A DNA stretch of 64,000 bases. Source: Nitrosomonadales bacterium. Lineage in GTDB: Bacteria; Pseudomonadota; Gammaproteobacteria; Burkholderiales; Gallionellaceae. The stretch lies in contig JACRAT010000036.1 of the NCBI GenBank assembly GCA_016234685.1, forward strand, positions 62,001-126,000. The letters are read 5' to 3'. Each line of letters opens with the position of its first letter. Within the stretch, counting starts at the first letter, position 1. Shown piece by piece: positions 44,440 to 54,020 of this stretch. Position numbers and translations under genes: made by a program. The notes beneath the pieces were generated by a model. That model was not told the origin of the DNA. It saw only the letters and a list, made by a program, of their open reading frames with translations, and did no database searches.

Positions 44440-45612
44440 ATGAAAAATCATACTAACGGCGCGCAAGACGTAACCGAGCCAGAAAACTCCGAGCGTTTCG
44501 CCGCTGCCCAGAAAAGCACTTGGGTCAGCATCGTCGTCAATGTCGCGCTTACCCTACTGCAAATTTTGGCTGGCTACTTTGGCCGCTCGCAATCGCTGAT
44601 GGCTGACGGCCTGCATTCCCTATCTGACCTGCTATCCGACATTCTGGTCTTATACGCCAATCGGCATGGCAGCCGTCATGCCGACGCCAACCATCCTTAT
44701 GGACACGCGCGGATCGAAACCGCTGCCACATTGGTATTGGGCGCATTCTTGGCGGTATTGGGTATCGGGCTGCTCATCGCAGCAGGCTTGCGTCTGCAAC
44801 ACCCGGAACAGGTGCAGGCGGTACATCCGGCCACACTTTGGATCGCCCTGATCGCCCTGATCGCCAAGGAGAGTATGTTTCAATACATGCTGGCAGTCGC
44901 CAAGCGTGTCCGTTCGCAAATGCTTATCGCCAACGCATGGCACGCCCGCTCGGACGCAGCCTCGTCTTTGGTCGTGCTGATCGGCATCATCGGCAACCTG
45001 CTGGGCTATACCTTTCTGGATCTCATCGCTGCTGCGATCGTCGGCATCATGATTGCCCGGATGGGGGGCAAACTAGCTCGGGAGGCACTGGCCGAATTAA
45101 TCGACACCGGACTGGCAGAAGAAGAGGTCGCCGCCATCCGCCTATCCCTGCTATCCACCCCGGGAGTGCACAGCTTGCACGAACTGCGCACGCGCAAAAT
45201 GGCGGACCATGCCTTGGTCGATGCGCACATCATCGTCGATCCCAAGATCAGCGTATCCGAAGGGCATTACATCGCCGAGACGGCGAGGCAGCGCGTGTTG
45301 CGCAACCATCATGTGATGGATGTGATGGTACATATCGATCCCGAGGATGATTTTCTATCCATTCCAAATGCGCACCTACCTAATCGGGAGAAGCTGCTGG
45401 CGCATCTGATCCAGCGACTGGAAAGCGATCTCCCTCTCAACAATCGCACTTTGCTACATTATCTGGATGGAAAGATCGAGGTCGAATTGTTCTTGGATGC
45501 ACGGATCGATGCCGCCGAACTCTCCGCACTGCGAGAGAAATGTGCGCTGATCGCCCGCGACGATCCATGGTTGCGCTCCATCCTCGTACATTACGATAGC
45601 GCACAAAAATAG
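44440..45612 (+). CDS. Cation diffusion facilitator family metal transporter
   Basis: A 390-residue inner-membrane antiporter exporting divalent metals (Zn, Fe, Co or Mn; not decidable). Six helices are visible. The metal-site motifs are [14 protein letters not shown] in helix 2 and HARSDAASS in helix 5, with [14 protein letters not shown] between helices 2 and 3. The cytoplasmic ZT dimer domain (about 215-295) is followed by an extra 80-residue C-terminal domain not present in FieF. ATG 44440 begins the protein; the upstream open frame overlaps rhodanese. Confidence 0.9.
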   Translation: MKNHTNGAQDVTEPENSERFAAAQKSTWVSIVVNVALTLLQILAGYFGRSQSLMADGLHSLSDLLSDILVLYANRHGSRHADANHPYGHARIETAATLVLGAFLAVLGIGLLIAAGLRLQHPEQVQAVHPATLWIALIALIAKESMFQYMLAVAKRVRSQMLIANAWHARSDAASSLVVLIGIIGNLLGYTFLDLIAAAIVGIMIARMGGKLAREALAELIDTGLAEEEVAAIRLSLLSTPGVHSLHELRTRKMADHALVDAHIIVDPKISVSEGHYIAETARQRVLRNHHVMDVMVHIDPEDDFLSIPNAHLPNREKLLAHLIQRLESDLPLNNRTLLHYLDGKIEVELFLDARIDAAELSALREKCALIARDDPWLRSILVHYDSAQK

Positions 45613-45629
45613 GGCGAAACTCCCATTCA

Positions 45630-45657
45630 GCGCCTCACCTTGGTGCGCGGTTTTTTT
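45630..45657 (+). terminator. Terminator after the CDF gene
   Basis: A CACC-TT-GGTG stem extended by flanking CGC and GCG with small bulges (45631-45649) is followed by seven T residues (45651-45657). It lies 19 bp after the stop codon. The resemblance of GGTGC to an NtrC half-site is probably coincidental. Confidence 0.65.
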
Positions 45658-45708
45658 GCCCTGCTACTTGCCGAATATGGCAAAATGCCGCTTTCCGGGC
45701 TGAAAGCG

Positions 45709-45726
45709 CAGGCACGCTTCCTGCTT
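45709..45726 (+). promoter_or_regulatory. Candidate sigma-54 promoter of glnA
   Basis: GGCACG (45711-45716), four bases, then CTGCT (45721-45725) match the -24/-12 consensus TGGCACG-N4-TTGCW. The spacing between the GG and GC elements is exactly 10 bases. The start point would be near 45736, leaving about 38 bases of leader before the ATG at 45774. Nitrogen control through NtrC is known for glnA in many proteobacteria; no convincing NtrC sites were recognised upstream. Confidence 0.6.
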
Positions 45727-45773
45727 TGGTTCAGGTTTGTTTTTGGTTGATGTTTTTAATTTGGGAGAGAGTG

Positions 45774-47186
45774 ATGTCCAAGTCAGCAGCAGACGTATTG
45801 AAGTTGATTCAAAATGAGGTCAAATTCGTTGACCTGCGCTTTACCGACACCCGTGGCAAAGAACAACACGTGGGCGTCCCCGCCAAGTATTTTGGCGCAG
45901 ACAAGTTCGAAGACGGCCATGCATTCGACGGCTCTTCCATCGCTGGCTGGAAGGGTATCCAAGCTTCAGACATGATTCTGATGCCGGATCCGGCCACCGC
46001 CTACATCGACCCGTTCATGGACGAAGCGACTCTGGTCATCACCTGTGACGTGATCGAGCCTTCCGACGGCAAGGGCTACGACCGAGATCCACGCTCCATC
46101 GCCAAGCGCGCCGAAGCCTACCTGAAGTCCTCCGGCTTGGGCGACACCGCCTTCTTCGGCCCGGAACCCGAATTCTTCATCTTCGACTCGATCAACTGGC
46201 ATGTCGACATGTCCGGCTGTTCCGTCAAGATCAACTCGGAAGAAGCCGCTTGGGCTTCCGCCGAAAAGTTCGAAGGCGGCAACACTGGCCACCGTCCGAC
46301 CGTCAAGGGCGGCTACTTCCCCGTTCCTCCCGTTGACAGCCTGAACGACATCCGCGCTGCAATGTGCTTGGCACTGGAAGACATCGGCATCGAAGTCGAA
46401 GTGCATCACCACGAAGTAGCAACTGCTGGTCAGTGCGAGATCGGCACCAAGTTCAACACGCTGGTACGCCGCGCCGACCAGACTCAAGCGCTGAAGTACG
46501 TCGTACACAACGTCGCTCACCAATACGGCAAGACTGCGACCTTCATGCCTAAGCCTATCGTTGGCGACAACGGTTCCGGTATGCACGTGCACCAGTCCAT
46601 CTGGAAAGACGGCAAGAACCTGTTCGCTGGCAACGGCTATGCAGGCCTGTCCGAGACCGCTCTGTACTACATCGGCGGCATCATCAAGCACGCCAAGGCA
46701 CTGAACGCGATCACCAACCCCGGCACCAACAGCTACAAACGTCTGGTTCCTCACTACGAAGCACCGACCAAGCTGGCATACTCGGCGAAGAACCGTTCCG
46801 CTTCGATCCGTATCCCGCACGTCGCCAGCGACAAGGCTCGTCGTATCGAGACACGCTTCCCGGACCCTACCGCCAACCCATACTTGGCGTTCGCTGCGCT
46901 GATGATGGCTGGTTTGGACGGCATCCAGAACAAGATCCACCCTGGCGATCCAGCAGACAAGAACCTGTACGATCTGCCACCAGAAGAAGATGCACTGATC
47001 CCAACCGTGTGCTCCTCGCTGGACGAAGCCTTGGCCAATCTGGACAAGGATCGTGAGTTCCTGACTCGCGGCGGCGTGTTCTCCAACGACTTCATCGATG
47101 CCTTCATCGCTCTGAAGATGGACGAAGTCACCCGTCTGCGCATGACGACTCACCCGGTCGAATTCGACATGTACTACAGCATCTAA
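45774..47186 (+). CDS. glnA: Glutamine synthetase type I
   Basis: A 470-residue GSI-beta enzyme that makes glutamine from glutamate and ammonia. It has the N-terminal beta-grasp ([18 protein letters not shown]), the DGSSIAGW loop, metal and ATP site motifs ([28 protein letters not shown]), NRSASIRIP, and the adenylylation site Tyr in [10 protein letters not shown]. The enzyme is thus probably inactivated by GlnE under nitrogen excess. ATG 45774 has a GGGAGAGAG site. Codon use is more biased than in its neighbours, as expected for high expression. Confidence 0.97.
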   Translation: MSKSAADVLKLIQNEVKFVDLRFTDTRGKEQHVGVPAKYFGADKFEDGHAFDGSSIAGWKGIQASDMILMPDPATAYIDPFMDEATLVITCDVIEPSDGKGYDRDPRSIAKRAEAYLKSSGLGDTAFFGPEPEFFIFDSINWHVDMSGCSVKINSEEAAWASAEKFEGGNTGHRPTVKGGYFPVPPVDSLNDIRAAMCLALEDIGIEVEVHHHEVATAGQCEIGTKFNTLVRRADQTQALKYVVHNVAHQYGKTATFMPKPIVGDNGSGMHVHQSIWKDGKNLFAGNGYAGLSETALYYIGGIIKHAKALNAITNPGTNSYKRLVPHYEAPTKLAYSAKNRSASIRIPHVASDKARRIETRFPDPTANPYLAFAALMMAGLDGIQNKIHPGDPADKNLYDLPPEEDALIPTVCSSLDEALANLDKDREFLTRGGVFSNDFIDAFIALKMDEVTRLRMTTHPVEFDMYYSI

Positions 47187-47214
47187 ATACGCTGTCACGG
47201 ATGCAAATCCGTAG

Positions 47215-47259
47215 GGGCGGGTTCTCCATGATCCATGGAGAACCCGCCCTTCTTCTTTT
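47215..47259 (+). terminator. Terminator after glnA
   Basis: GGGCGGGTTCTCCATG (47215-47230) and CATGGAGAACCCGCCC (47234-47249) form a perfect 16-bp stem with a three-base loop, followed by TTCTTCTTTT. It is the strongest terminator in the window and lies 28 bp after the glnA stop. Confidence 0.9.
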
Positions 47260-47297
47260 CAGGGGCCAAGCCTGCCCGCATCCATCTGGAGAAAACC

Positions 47298-47978
47298 ATG
47301 CGCTCGATCTTCCTGTCGCTCCTGCTGCTCGCCAGCTTCAGTGCTCACGCCCTCACGCTGAACGACCTTTCCAATAAAGACACCATAGCCGGGCTGAAAG
47401 AAGCCCTCACCAAAGGCTCGGGCAACGCCGTTGCCAGCTTGGGCCGGGTCGACGGCTTCCTCGGCAACCCCAAGGTCAAGATCCCCCTGCCCGATTCGCT
47501 GCAACAAGTGGACAGCCTGCTGCGCCGCTTCGGTGCCAGCAAATACGCCGATGAACTCGTGGTCAGCATGAATCGCGCCGCCGAAGCCGCCGTGCCGGAG
47601 GCCCGCGCCCTACTGGTAAAATCAGTCAAGGACATGAGCGTGCAAGATGCAAAAGCCATCCTGACCGGCGGCGACACTGCCGCAACCGACTATTTCCGCA
47701 GCAAGACCCAAACCCCGCTGGCGGCGAAATTCCTGCCCATCGTGCAAAAAGCCACCGCCCGTGTCGGCGTCGCGCAAAAGTACGACCAGTTCGCAGGCAA
47801 AGCCGCCAGCTTCGGGCTGGTCAACGAGAATCAGGCCAGCATCGAGAAATATGTCACCCAAAAGGCGCTGGACGGTCTCTACCTGTTGGTCGCCGAAGAA
47901 GAGAAAGCCATCCGCCAAGATCCGGTCGGCCAAACCAGCAAGCTGCTTTCCAGGGTATTCGGCGCGGTCGGACAGTAG
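47298..47978 (+). CDS. DUF4197 family exported protein
   Basis: A 226-residue exported protein. A signal peptide (MRSIFLSLLLLASFSAHA) precedes the mostly helical DUF4197 domain: LSNKDTIAGLKEALTKGSGNAV, FLGNPKVKIPLPDSL, and VSMNRAAEAAVPEARALLVKSV with TGGDTAATDYFR. Function is unknown. ATG 47298 follows a GGAGAAAA site; the in-frame upstream ATG lies in the glnA terminator. Confidence 0.9.
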   Translation: MRSIFLSLLLLASFSAHALTLNDLSNKDTIAGLKEALTKGSGNAVASLGRVDGFLGNPKVKIPLPDSLQQVDSLLRRFGASKYADELVVSMNRAAEAAVPEARALLVKSVKDMSVQDAKAILTGGDTAATDYFRSKTQTPLAAKFLPIVQKATARVGVAQKYDQFAGKAASFGLVNENQASIEKYVTQKALDGLYLLVAEEEKAIRQDPVGQTSKLLSRVFGAVGQ

Positions 47979-48049
47979 CCCGACAGGAGCATGGCAATAA
48001 TCCGCCCACTCCCCTATCATCCTAACAACCGCAGCCCACAGGAGTCCGA

Positions 48050-49204
48050 ATGCTCAAGTTCTTTGCTGGTCGCGCCAAATACCTCGCCGCCTTACTGGCT
48101 CTGGGCCTGATCGCATTCGGCTGGTGGCAATCCCGCCCGCAGCCGGTCAGCGTGGCGCTAACAACCGTACAGCGCGGCACGGTGGAAGCGACGCTCAGCA
48201 ACACCCGCGCCGGGACGGTCAAAGCCTGCCATCGCGCAAAACTCGCCCCGCCCGCCGGAGGACAGATCGCCCAACTGCGCGTCAAGAAAGGGGAGCGCGT
48301 GGTCGCCGGGCAAGTGCTGCTCGAACTCTGGAACCACGATCTGCAAGCGCAGGCGCAACTAGCCGAGGAGCAACTGCATTCCGCCTCGACCCGCGCCCAA
48401 GAAGTCTGCTCGGTAACGGAAGAAGCCCTGCGCAACGCCCAGCGCAGCCGTGAGCTGCGCGACCAAGGCTTCATCTCCGCCCAGCAACTCGACCGCACTC
48501 AGACCGACGCCGAATCCAAGACCGCCGCCTGCGCCGCCGCCCGCAACGAGATCGTACAAGCCCGTTCGCGCATCGCACTGGCCCGCGCCGGACTGGATCG
48601 CATGGTGCTGCGCGCGCCCTTCGACGGCATCGTGGCCGACATCAGCGGCGAGCTGGGCGAATACGCCACGCCCTCGCCGCCCGGCATCCCCACCCCGCCC
48701 GCCATCGACCTGATCGACGACCGTTGTCTCTTCGTCAGCGCCCCGATCGACGAGGTGGATGCAGGCTGGCTCAAGCTCGGCCAGACCAGCCGTATCACAC
48801 TGGACGCGATCAAGGTCAAGACCTTTGCCGGACGGGTGAAGCGCATCGCGCCTTACGTCATCGACCTAGAAAAACAGGCGCGCACCGTCGAGGTCGAAGT
48901 CGAATTCACACCGCCGCCTAGCGATAGCCTGTTGGTCGGCTACAGCGCCGATGTGGAGATCGTGCATGAAGCCCGCGCCAACGTGCTGCGCATCCCGACC
49001 CAAGCGCTGATGGACGGCAAGCGCGTGTTGTTGCTGAACGAAGCAGGCGTGTTGGAAGCGCGCACCGTCACCACCGGGCTGGGCAACTGGAGTTACACCG
49101 AGATCACCGGCGGCTTGCAGGCGGGCGACCGCCTCGTCATCTCGCTCGACCGCGAAGGGGTCAAAGCGGGCGCGCACGCCACGCCCGACCCTGCCAAAAA
49201 ATAG
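48050..49204 (+). CDS. HlyD/MacA-like periplasmic adaptor of an ABC exporter
   Basis: A 384-residue adaptor. One N-terminal anchor helix (about 10-27) precedes a lipoyl domain (PAGGQIAQLRVKKGERVVAGQVL), a coiled-coil hairpin (about 90-185) and beta-barrel domains (RITLDAIKVKTFAGRVKRIAPY, VLRIPTQALMDGKRVLLLNE). It would bridge the inner-membrane ABC transporter to an outer-membrane channel. It is the first gene of the efflux block. The substrate is unknown; lipids, peptides or macrolides are possible. Confidence 0.9.
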   Translation: MLKFFAGRAKYLAALLALGLIAFGWWQSRPQPVSVALTTVQRGTVEATLSNTRAGTVKACHRAKLAPPAGGQIAQLRVKKGERVVAGQVLLELWNHDLQAQAQLAEEQLHSASTRAQEVCSVTEEALRNAQRSRELRDQGFISAQQLDRTQTDAESKTAACAAARNEIVQARSRIALARAGLDRMVLRAPFDGIVADISGELGEYATPSPPGIPTPPAIDLIDDRCLFVSAPIDEVDAGWLKLGQTSRITLDAIKVKTFAGRVKRIAPYVIDLEKQARTVEVEVEFTPPPSDSLLVGYSADVEIVHEARANVLRIPTQALMDGKRVLLLNEAGVLEARTVTTGLGNWSYTEITGGLQAGDRLVISLDREGVKAGAHATPDPAKK

Positions 49205-49214
49205 CCCAACGGCG

Positions 49215-49892
49215 ATGATCCGACTTGAACACGTCAAACGCAGCTTCACGGTCGGCGACCAGCCAGTCGCCGCGCTGCGCGACATCAGCCTGCACATCGC
49301 GGCGGGCGAATACGTCTCCATCATGGGGCCGTCCGGCTCGGGCAAATCCACCCTACTGAATATGATCGGCCTGCTCGACCGCCCCGACGCTGGCCTCTAT
49401 CTGCTGGCAGGGCAGGACGTGTCGCAGCTCAACGAAGAGCAACAGGCACAAGTGCGCCGCGACAAGATCGGCTTCGTGTTCCAGTTCTTCCATCTGGTGC
49501 CGCGCCTCACCGCCGCCATGAACATCGAACTACCGCTGATCCTCGCCGGCGTCGATCCACAAGAACGCAAACAGCGCGTGGACGAGCTACTCGCCAGCTA
49601 CGGTCTGACCAACCGCGCCGACCACCGTCCCGAGCAGCTCTCCGGCGGCCAGCGCCAACGCGTCGCCATCGCCCGCGCCACCATCATGCGCCCTGCCGTG
49701 CTGCTGGCCGACGAGCCCACCGGAAATTTGGATCGCGCCACCGGACGCGAAGTGATGGCGCTACTCGAAGGACTCACCGAGCAAGGCGTGACGCTGATCC
49801 TCGTCACCCACGACCACGAAATAGGCGACCGCGCTCAACGCCAACTGGTGATGGTCGACGGGCAGTTGGCTTCCGACACCCGACAGCCATGA
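49215..49892 (+). CDS. MacB/LolD-type ABC transporter ATPase
   Basis: A 225-residue ATPase of the MacB/LolD family. Walker A is GPSGSGKST, the signature is LSGGQRQRVAIARA and Walker B is VLLADEPTGNLD, with H-loop His in VTHDHEIG. It energises the two following permeases by mechanotransmission. It starts 10 bp after the adaptor and overlaps the first permease by four bases. Confidence 0.95.
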   Translation: MIRLEHVKRSFTVGDQPVAALRDISLHIAAGEYVSIMGPSGSGKSTLLNMIGLLDRPDAGLYLLAGQDVSQLNEEQQAQVRRDKIGFVFQFFHLVPRLTAAMNIELPLILAGVDPQERKQRVDELLASYGLTNRADHRPEQLSGGQRQRVAIARATIMRPAVLLADEPTGNLDRATGREVMALLEGLTEQGVTLILVTHDHEIGDRAQRQLVMVDGQLASDTRQP

Positions 49893-51097
49893 CCCTCACC
49901 GACACCCTGCTATTCGCCTCCGGCAGCCTGCGCGGCGCACGCACCCGCACCCTGCTGATGATGCTGGCGATGGCCATAGGCGTGGCGGCGGTGGTCGTGC
50001 TCACCGCGCTGGGCGAGGGCGCACGCCGCTATGTGATCGGCGAATTCTCCTCGCTCGGCACCAATCTGGTGATCGTGCTACCGGGACGCTCCGAGACTTC
50101 CGGCATCAGCCCCGGCATGTTGGTCGGCCAGATCCCGCGCGAACTGGTGCTGGACGACGCGCAAGCGCTGCTGCGCAGCAACGCCATCCGCCGCCTCGCG
50201 CCCCTGTCGGTGGGCAGCGCGCAGGCCTCCAACGGCGCACGCAACCGCGAAGTGATGGTGCTCGGCTCCACCGCCCAACTACTCGCCATCCGCCACATGG
50301 AGATGGGCGAAGGCCAGTTCCTACCGGACACCGACGCGCGCCTCGCCAGCTCGGTGTGCGTGCTGGGCGCTAAGATACGCCGTGAACTTTTCGCCAACGA
50401 AGCGGCGGTCGGCGGCTGGGTCAAGCTGGGCGACCGCCGCTTCCGCGTGAGCGGCGTGCTCAAAGAGCAGGGCGAGTCGATGGGCTTCAACACCGATGAG
50501 TTGGTCATCATCCCGGTCGCCTCGGCCCACCAGTTGTTCAACACCCAAGCCTTGCTGCGCATCCTGATCGAAGCCAAGGGACGCGACGAGATTCTGCGCG
50601 CGCGTAGCGAAGCGGAAAGCATCCTGCTCGCCCGCCACAGCGGTGAACGCGATGTCACCGTCATCACTCAGGACGCCATCCTCGCCACCTTCGACCGCAT
50701 CCTGCGCGCGCTCACCCTCGCCGTCGGCGGCATCGCGGCGATCAGTCTGGCGGTGGCGGGCATCCTGATTATGAACGTGATGCTGATCGCCATCGCCCAG
50801 CGCACCCAAGAGATCGGCCTGCTCAAAGCCATAGGCGCACCGCCCGCGCAGATCCGCAAACTGTTCTTCGCCGAAGCGGCGCTGTTGTCGCTGGTGAGCA
50901 GTCTGGCGGGTTGGGCGCTGGGCGAGATCGGCAGTTTCGTCATTGGCCGCGCCTACCCGACGCTACCCATCGGCGCACCTTGGTGGGCGGTGCTGGCCGC
51001 CCTAGCCACCGCGCTGGGAACCGGCATCCTGTTCAGCGTCATGCCCGCCCGCCGCGCCGCCAAGCTCGACCCGGTGTTGGCGCTAGCGCGAAGGTAG
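49889..51097 (+). CDS. MacB/FtsX-like ABC permease 1
   Basis: A 402-residue permease. The N-terminal cytoplasmic/first helix region (RTRTLLMMLAMAIGVAAVVVL) precedes a large periplasmic MacB_PCD domain (about 50-265). Three C-terminal FtsX helices follow (IAAISLAVAGILIMNVMLIA, then AALLSLVSSLAGWALGEI, and a final one ending in PARRAAKLDPV). It would pair with the second permease as a heterodimer. Confidence 0.92.
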   Translation: MTLTDTLLFASGSLRGARTRTLLMMLAMAIGVAAVVVLTALGEGARRYVIGEFSSLGTNLVIVLPGRSETSGISPGMLVGQIPRELVLDDAQALLRSNAIRRLAPLSVGSAQASNGARNREVMVLGSTAQLLAIRHMEMGEGQFLPDTDARLASSVCVLGAKIRRELFANEAAVGGWVKLGDRRFRVSGVLKEQGESMGFNTDELVIIPVASAHQLFNTQALLRILIEAKGRDEILRARSEAESILLARHSGERDVTVITQDAILATFDRILRALTLAVGGIAAISLAVAGILIMNVMLIAIAQRTQEIGLLKAIGAPPAQIRKLFFAEAALLSLVSSLAGWALGEIGSFVIGRAYPTLPIGAPWWAVLAALATALGTGILFSVMPARRAAKLDPVLALARR

Positions 51098-51099
51098 CC

Positions 51100-52299
51100 A
51101 TGCACTTCGCCGACCTGCTCCGCCTGACCTCCACCACGTTTGCGATCTACCGGATGCGCAGTTTCCTCACTGGACTGGGAATCGCAGTGGGAGTGGCGGC
51201 GGTGATTCTGCTGACTTCGCTGGGCGAGGGGCTGCATCAGTTCGTGCTGGCGGAATTCTCGCAGTTCGGCACCAATCTGATCGCCATCCAGCCCGGTAAA
51301 GCGCAGACGCAGGGCGGCAGCGTGGGCATCTTTGGCTCGGTGCGGCCGATCTCGCTGGAGGATTGCGAGGCGCTGCGCCGAGTGCCTGAGATGGAGCACG
51401 TCAACCCATCGGTGCAGGGCAACGCCGAAGTGCGCGCCAACGGACGCGCGCGCCGCACCACGCTGCTCGGTGTCGGGCCGGAGATGCCGGAGACTTGGCG
51501 CATGAAGGTGCAACTCGGCAGCTTCTTGCCGCACGACGACCTCACCCGTCCGCGCGCTTTCGCGGTGCTGGGCGTGAAAGTGCGCAACGAGTTGTTCGGC
51601 AGCAGCAATCCGCTCGGCAGCTACATCCGCGTCGGCGATGCGCGCTTCCGCGTAGTCGGCGTGATGGAAGCCAAGGGCGAGATGCTGGGTTTCGACATGG
51701 ACGACACGGTGTACATCCCAGCGGCACGAGCGCAAGAGATGTTCAACCGCCCCGGCCTGATGGAGATCCAACTCAGCTACCAGCCCTCCGCCCCGCTGGA
51801 AAAAGTGGAGGCCTCCATCCGCAACGTACTCACCGCCCGGCATGGGCGTGAGGACTACACGCTGATTCCGCAACAAAAGGCGCTGGCGGTACTGGACTCG
51901 GTGCTCGGTGTGCTGACTTTCGCCGTCGGTGCGCTGGGCGGCATCTCGCTGGTGGTGGGCGGCGTGGGCATCCTCACCATCATGACCATGGCGGTGAGCG
52001 AGCGCACCGGCGAGATCGGCCTGCTGCGCGCCATCGGAGCGCAGCGCAAACAAGTCCTGCTGTTGTTCTTAGGCGAAGCCATCCTGCTGGCAGCGGCGGG
52101 CGGATTGGCCGGACTGCTGCTCGGCATCGGCATCGCGCAAGCGCTGCACCTGCTCATCCCCGCCCTGCCGGTACACACGCCGCTAGGCTACGCCGCACTG
52201 GCCGAAGCCAGCGCCATCATCATCGGACTGATCGCTGGCGTGATGCCTGCAAGACGCGCCGCCATGCTCGACCCGGTGGAAGCGCTGCGCACCGAATAG
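51100..52299 (+). CDS. MacB/FtsX-like ABC permease 2
   Basis: A 399-residue permease with the same architecture as permease 1: N-terminal helix (MRSFLTGLGIAVGVAAVILLTS), MacB_PCD periplasmic domain and three C-terminal helices (GGISLVVGGVGILTIMTMAVSER, then LLLFLGEAILLAAAGGLAGLL), ending PARRAAMLDPVEALRTE. The two share motifs but differ throughout, which suggests an old duplication. It starts two bases after permease 1. ATG 51100 is chosen because the upstream part lies inside permease 1. Confidence 0.92.
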   Translation: MHFADLLRLTSTTFAIYRMRSFLTGLGIAVGVAAVILLTSLGEGLHQFVLAEFSQFGTNLIAIQPGKAQTQGGSVGIFGSVRPISLEDCEALRRVPEMEHVNPSVQGNAEVRANGRARRTTLLGVGPEMPETWRMKVQLGSFLPHDDLTRPRAFAVLGVKVRNELFGSSNPLGSYIRVGDARFRVVGVMEAKGEMLGFDMDDTVYIPAARAQEMFNRPGLMEIQLSYQPSAPLEKVEASIRNVLTARHGREDYTLIPQQKALAVLDSVLGVLTFAVGALGGISLVVGGVGILTIMTMAVSERTGEIGLLRAIGAQRKQVLLLFLGEAILLAAAGGLAGLLLGIGIAQALHLLIPALPVHTPLGYAALAEASAIIIGLIAGVMPARRAAMLDPVEALRTE

Positions 52300-52415
52300 C
52301 CAGAGAATCCGGGTTTCCCTCATTTTCTTTTGGATGTATGCGCGTAGAATGGCGGCCTTGAAAACCAGCGTAATGCCAACCAGTGCCATGCAATCTGTCC
52401 GTTGACCAGCCGAAC

Positions 52416-54020
52416 ATGCCACGCCTCACCGCCCCCGTGCCTGAGTCTCCCAGAATTTTCCGTCGCGCCGCTCTGGCTGCCTTGATCGCAGTCTTGGCTT
52501 CCAGTTGCGCGGTCGGGCCGGATTTCAAGCGCCCGGACGCGCCCAGTGCGACCGGCTACAGCCCGCTGTCTGCCGCGCCCACCGTCACCGCACAGCGTTT
52601 TGACCCCGAGAGGGACATTCCCTTCGAGTGGTGGAGGGAATTCCATTCGACTGCGCTGAGCTCATTGGTGACACGTGCTTTCCGCGCCAATCCTGATCTG
52701 GCGGCGGCGCAGGCGGCCTTGCGACAGGCGCAAGAGAACATCATCGTCCAGCGCGGATTCTTCTATCCCAGCGTCGGCGTCAGCTATTCACCTTCTCGCA
52801 ACAAGCTGGCGGGCAACAACGGCGGCAGCTCACCGGGCGTGCAAGGCAACGGCAAAATCATCCAGACCTATGCCAATCCGGCGGGGCCGGTGTTCAACGG
52901 CCCGGCCTATTACAACTTCCATGTCGCTCAACTGACCGTAGGCTACCAGCCGGATGTGTTCGGACTGAACCGCCGACTGGCCGAATCCGCCGAGGCGCAA
53001 GCCCGCTTGCAGCGCTTCCAGCTCGAAGCCAGTTACGTCACGCTGGCGACCAACGTGGTCGCGGCAGCCATCCAAGAAGCGGCGTTGCGCGCCCAGCACG
53101 AAGCCCTGAGCGAAGTGGTCAGGATCAACCGCGAGCTACTCGCCATCGCCCAGCGCCAGTTGCAGCTCGGCTTCGCCTCTGAGGCTGATGTCGCCATCCA
53201 GAAGATGGGGCTATCAGCCTCGGAGCAGGCGCTCGCGCCCTTGCAGAAACAGCAGCAACAGGCGCGCGACCTACTCTGCGCGCTGCTGGGTGCGCGGCCT
53301 GATGAGACGATAGAGACCGTGCGACTGGATGAACTGCACTTGCCGCGCTCCCTGCCCTTGTCCTTGCCCTCCAAGTTGGTCGAACAGCGCCCAGACATAC
53401 GCGCAGCGGAAGAGCAGTTGCATGTCGCCAGCGCCCAGACTGGCGTAGCGGTCGCCGCGACACTGCCGCAATTCTCTCTGTTCGCGGGCATCGGCGGCAT
53501 GGCCAGCTCGCCGGACTGGATGTTCCGCCACGGCGGCGGATTCTTCTCGCTGGCGGGCAACGTCGCCTACACCATCTTCGACGGAGGCAGTCTGCGCGCC
53601 CGCTCACGCGCAGCTCAGGCGGCACTGGAACAGACCGCTGCACAGTATCAAAGCACGGTGATCGCAGCCTTGCAGAATGTCGCCGATACCCTCGTCGCCA
53701 TCCAAAGCGATGCCGAAGCGCTACGCGCGGCGGCTGATGGTGAACAGGCCAGCGCCAAGTTGCGCGACATCGCCCGCAAAGGCTACGCGACGGGCTATGC
53801 CAGCTATGCCGAGCAGCTGCTGGGCGAACAGGGCTACCAACTGGCACACCTCGGGCTGATCCAGGCCGAAGCCACACGTTTGGGCGATAGCGCCGCGTTG
53901 TTCCAAGCCTTGGGCGGCGGCTGGTGGAATCGCCCCGCTGTCGCGCAAGAACACTTGGCCACCACCGATACATTGCGCGCCGCCGACCGGGCCGGCGCAC
54001 AGAGAAAGACTGTCCGATGA
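52416..54020 (+). CDS. NodT-family outer-membrane efflux lipoprotein
   Basis: A 534-residue outer-membrane factor (TolC-like channel). A signal peptide ends at lipobox LASSC. Two outer_membrane efflux repeats follow (WREFHSTALSSLVTRAFRANPDLAAAQAALRQA and VEQRPDIRAAEEQLHVASAQTG). It is the only channel gene in the efflux block, so it could serve both the ABC exporter upstream and the RND pump downstream. It overlaps the second adaptor gene by four bases (ATGA). Confidence 0.92.
   Translation: MPRLTAPVPESPRIFRRAALAALIAVLASSCAVGPDFKRPDAPSATGYSPLSAAPTVTAQRFDPERDIPFEWWREFHSTALSSLVTRAFRANPDLAAAQAALRQAQENIIVQRGFFYPSVGVSYSPSRNKLAGNNGGSSPGVQGNGKIIQTYANPAGPVFNGPAYYNFHVAQLTVGYQPDVFGLNRRLAESAEAQARLQRFQLEASYVTLATNVVAAAIQEAALRAQHEALSEVVRINRELLAIAQRQLQLGFASEADVAIQKMGLSASEQALAPLQKQQQQARDLLCALLGARPDETIETVRLDELHLPRSLPLSLPSKLVEQRPDIRAAEEQLHVASAQTGVAVAATLPQFSLFAGIGGMASSPDWMFRHGGGFFSLAGNVAYTIFDGGSLRARSRAAQAALEQTAAQYQSTVIAALQNVADTLVAIQSDAEALRAAADGEQASAKLRDIARKGYATGYASYAEQLLGEQGYQLAHLGLIQAEATRLGDSAALFQALGGGWWNRPAVAQEHLATTDTLRAADRAGAQRKTVR

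Noticed and set aside
45631-45647. NtrC binding site upstream of glnA (CACCTTGGTGC)
   Set aside because: It is better explained as the stem of the CDF gene terminator, because seven T residues follow directly.
45966-47198. 410-codon open frame antisense to glnA
   Set aside because: A product of biased codon use in glnA on the other strand; no independent features.
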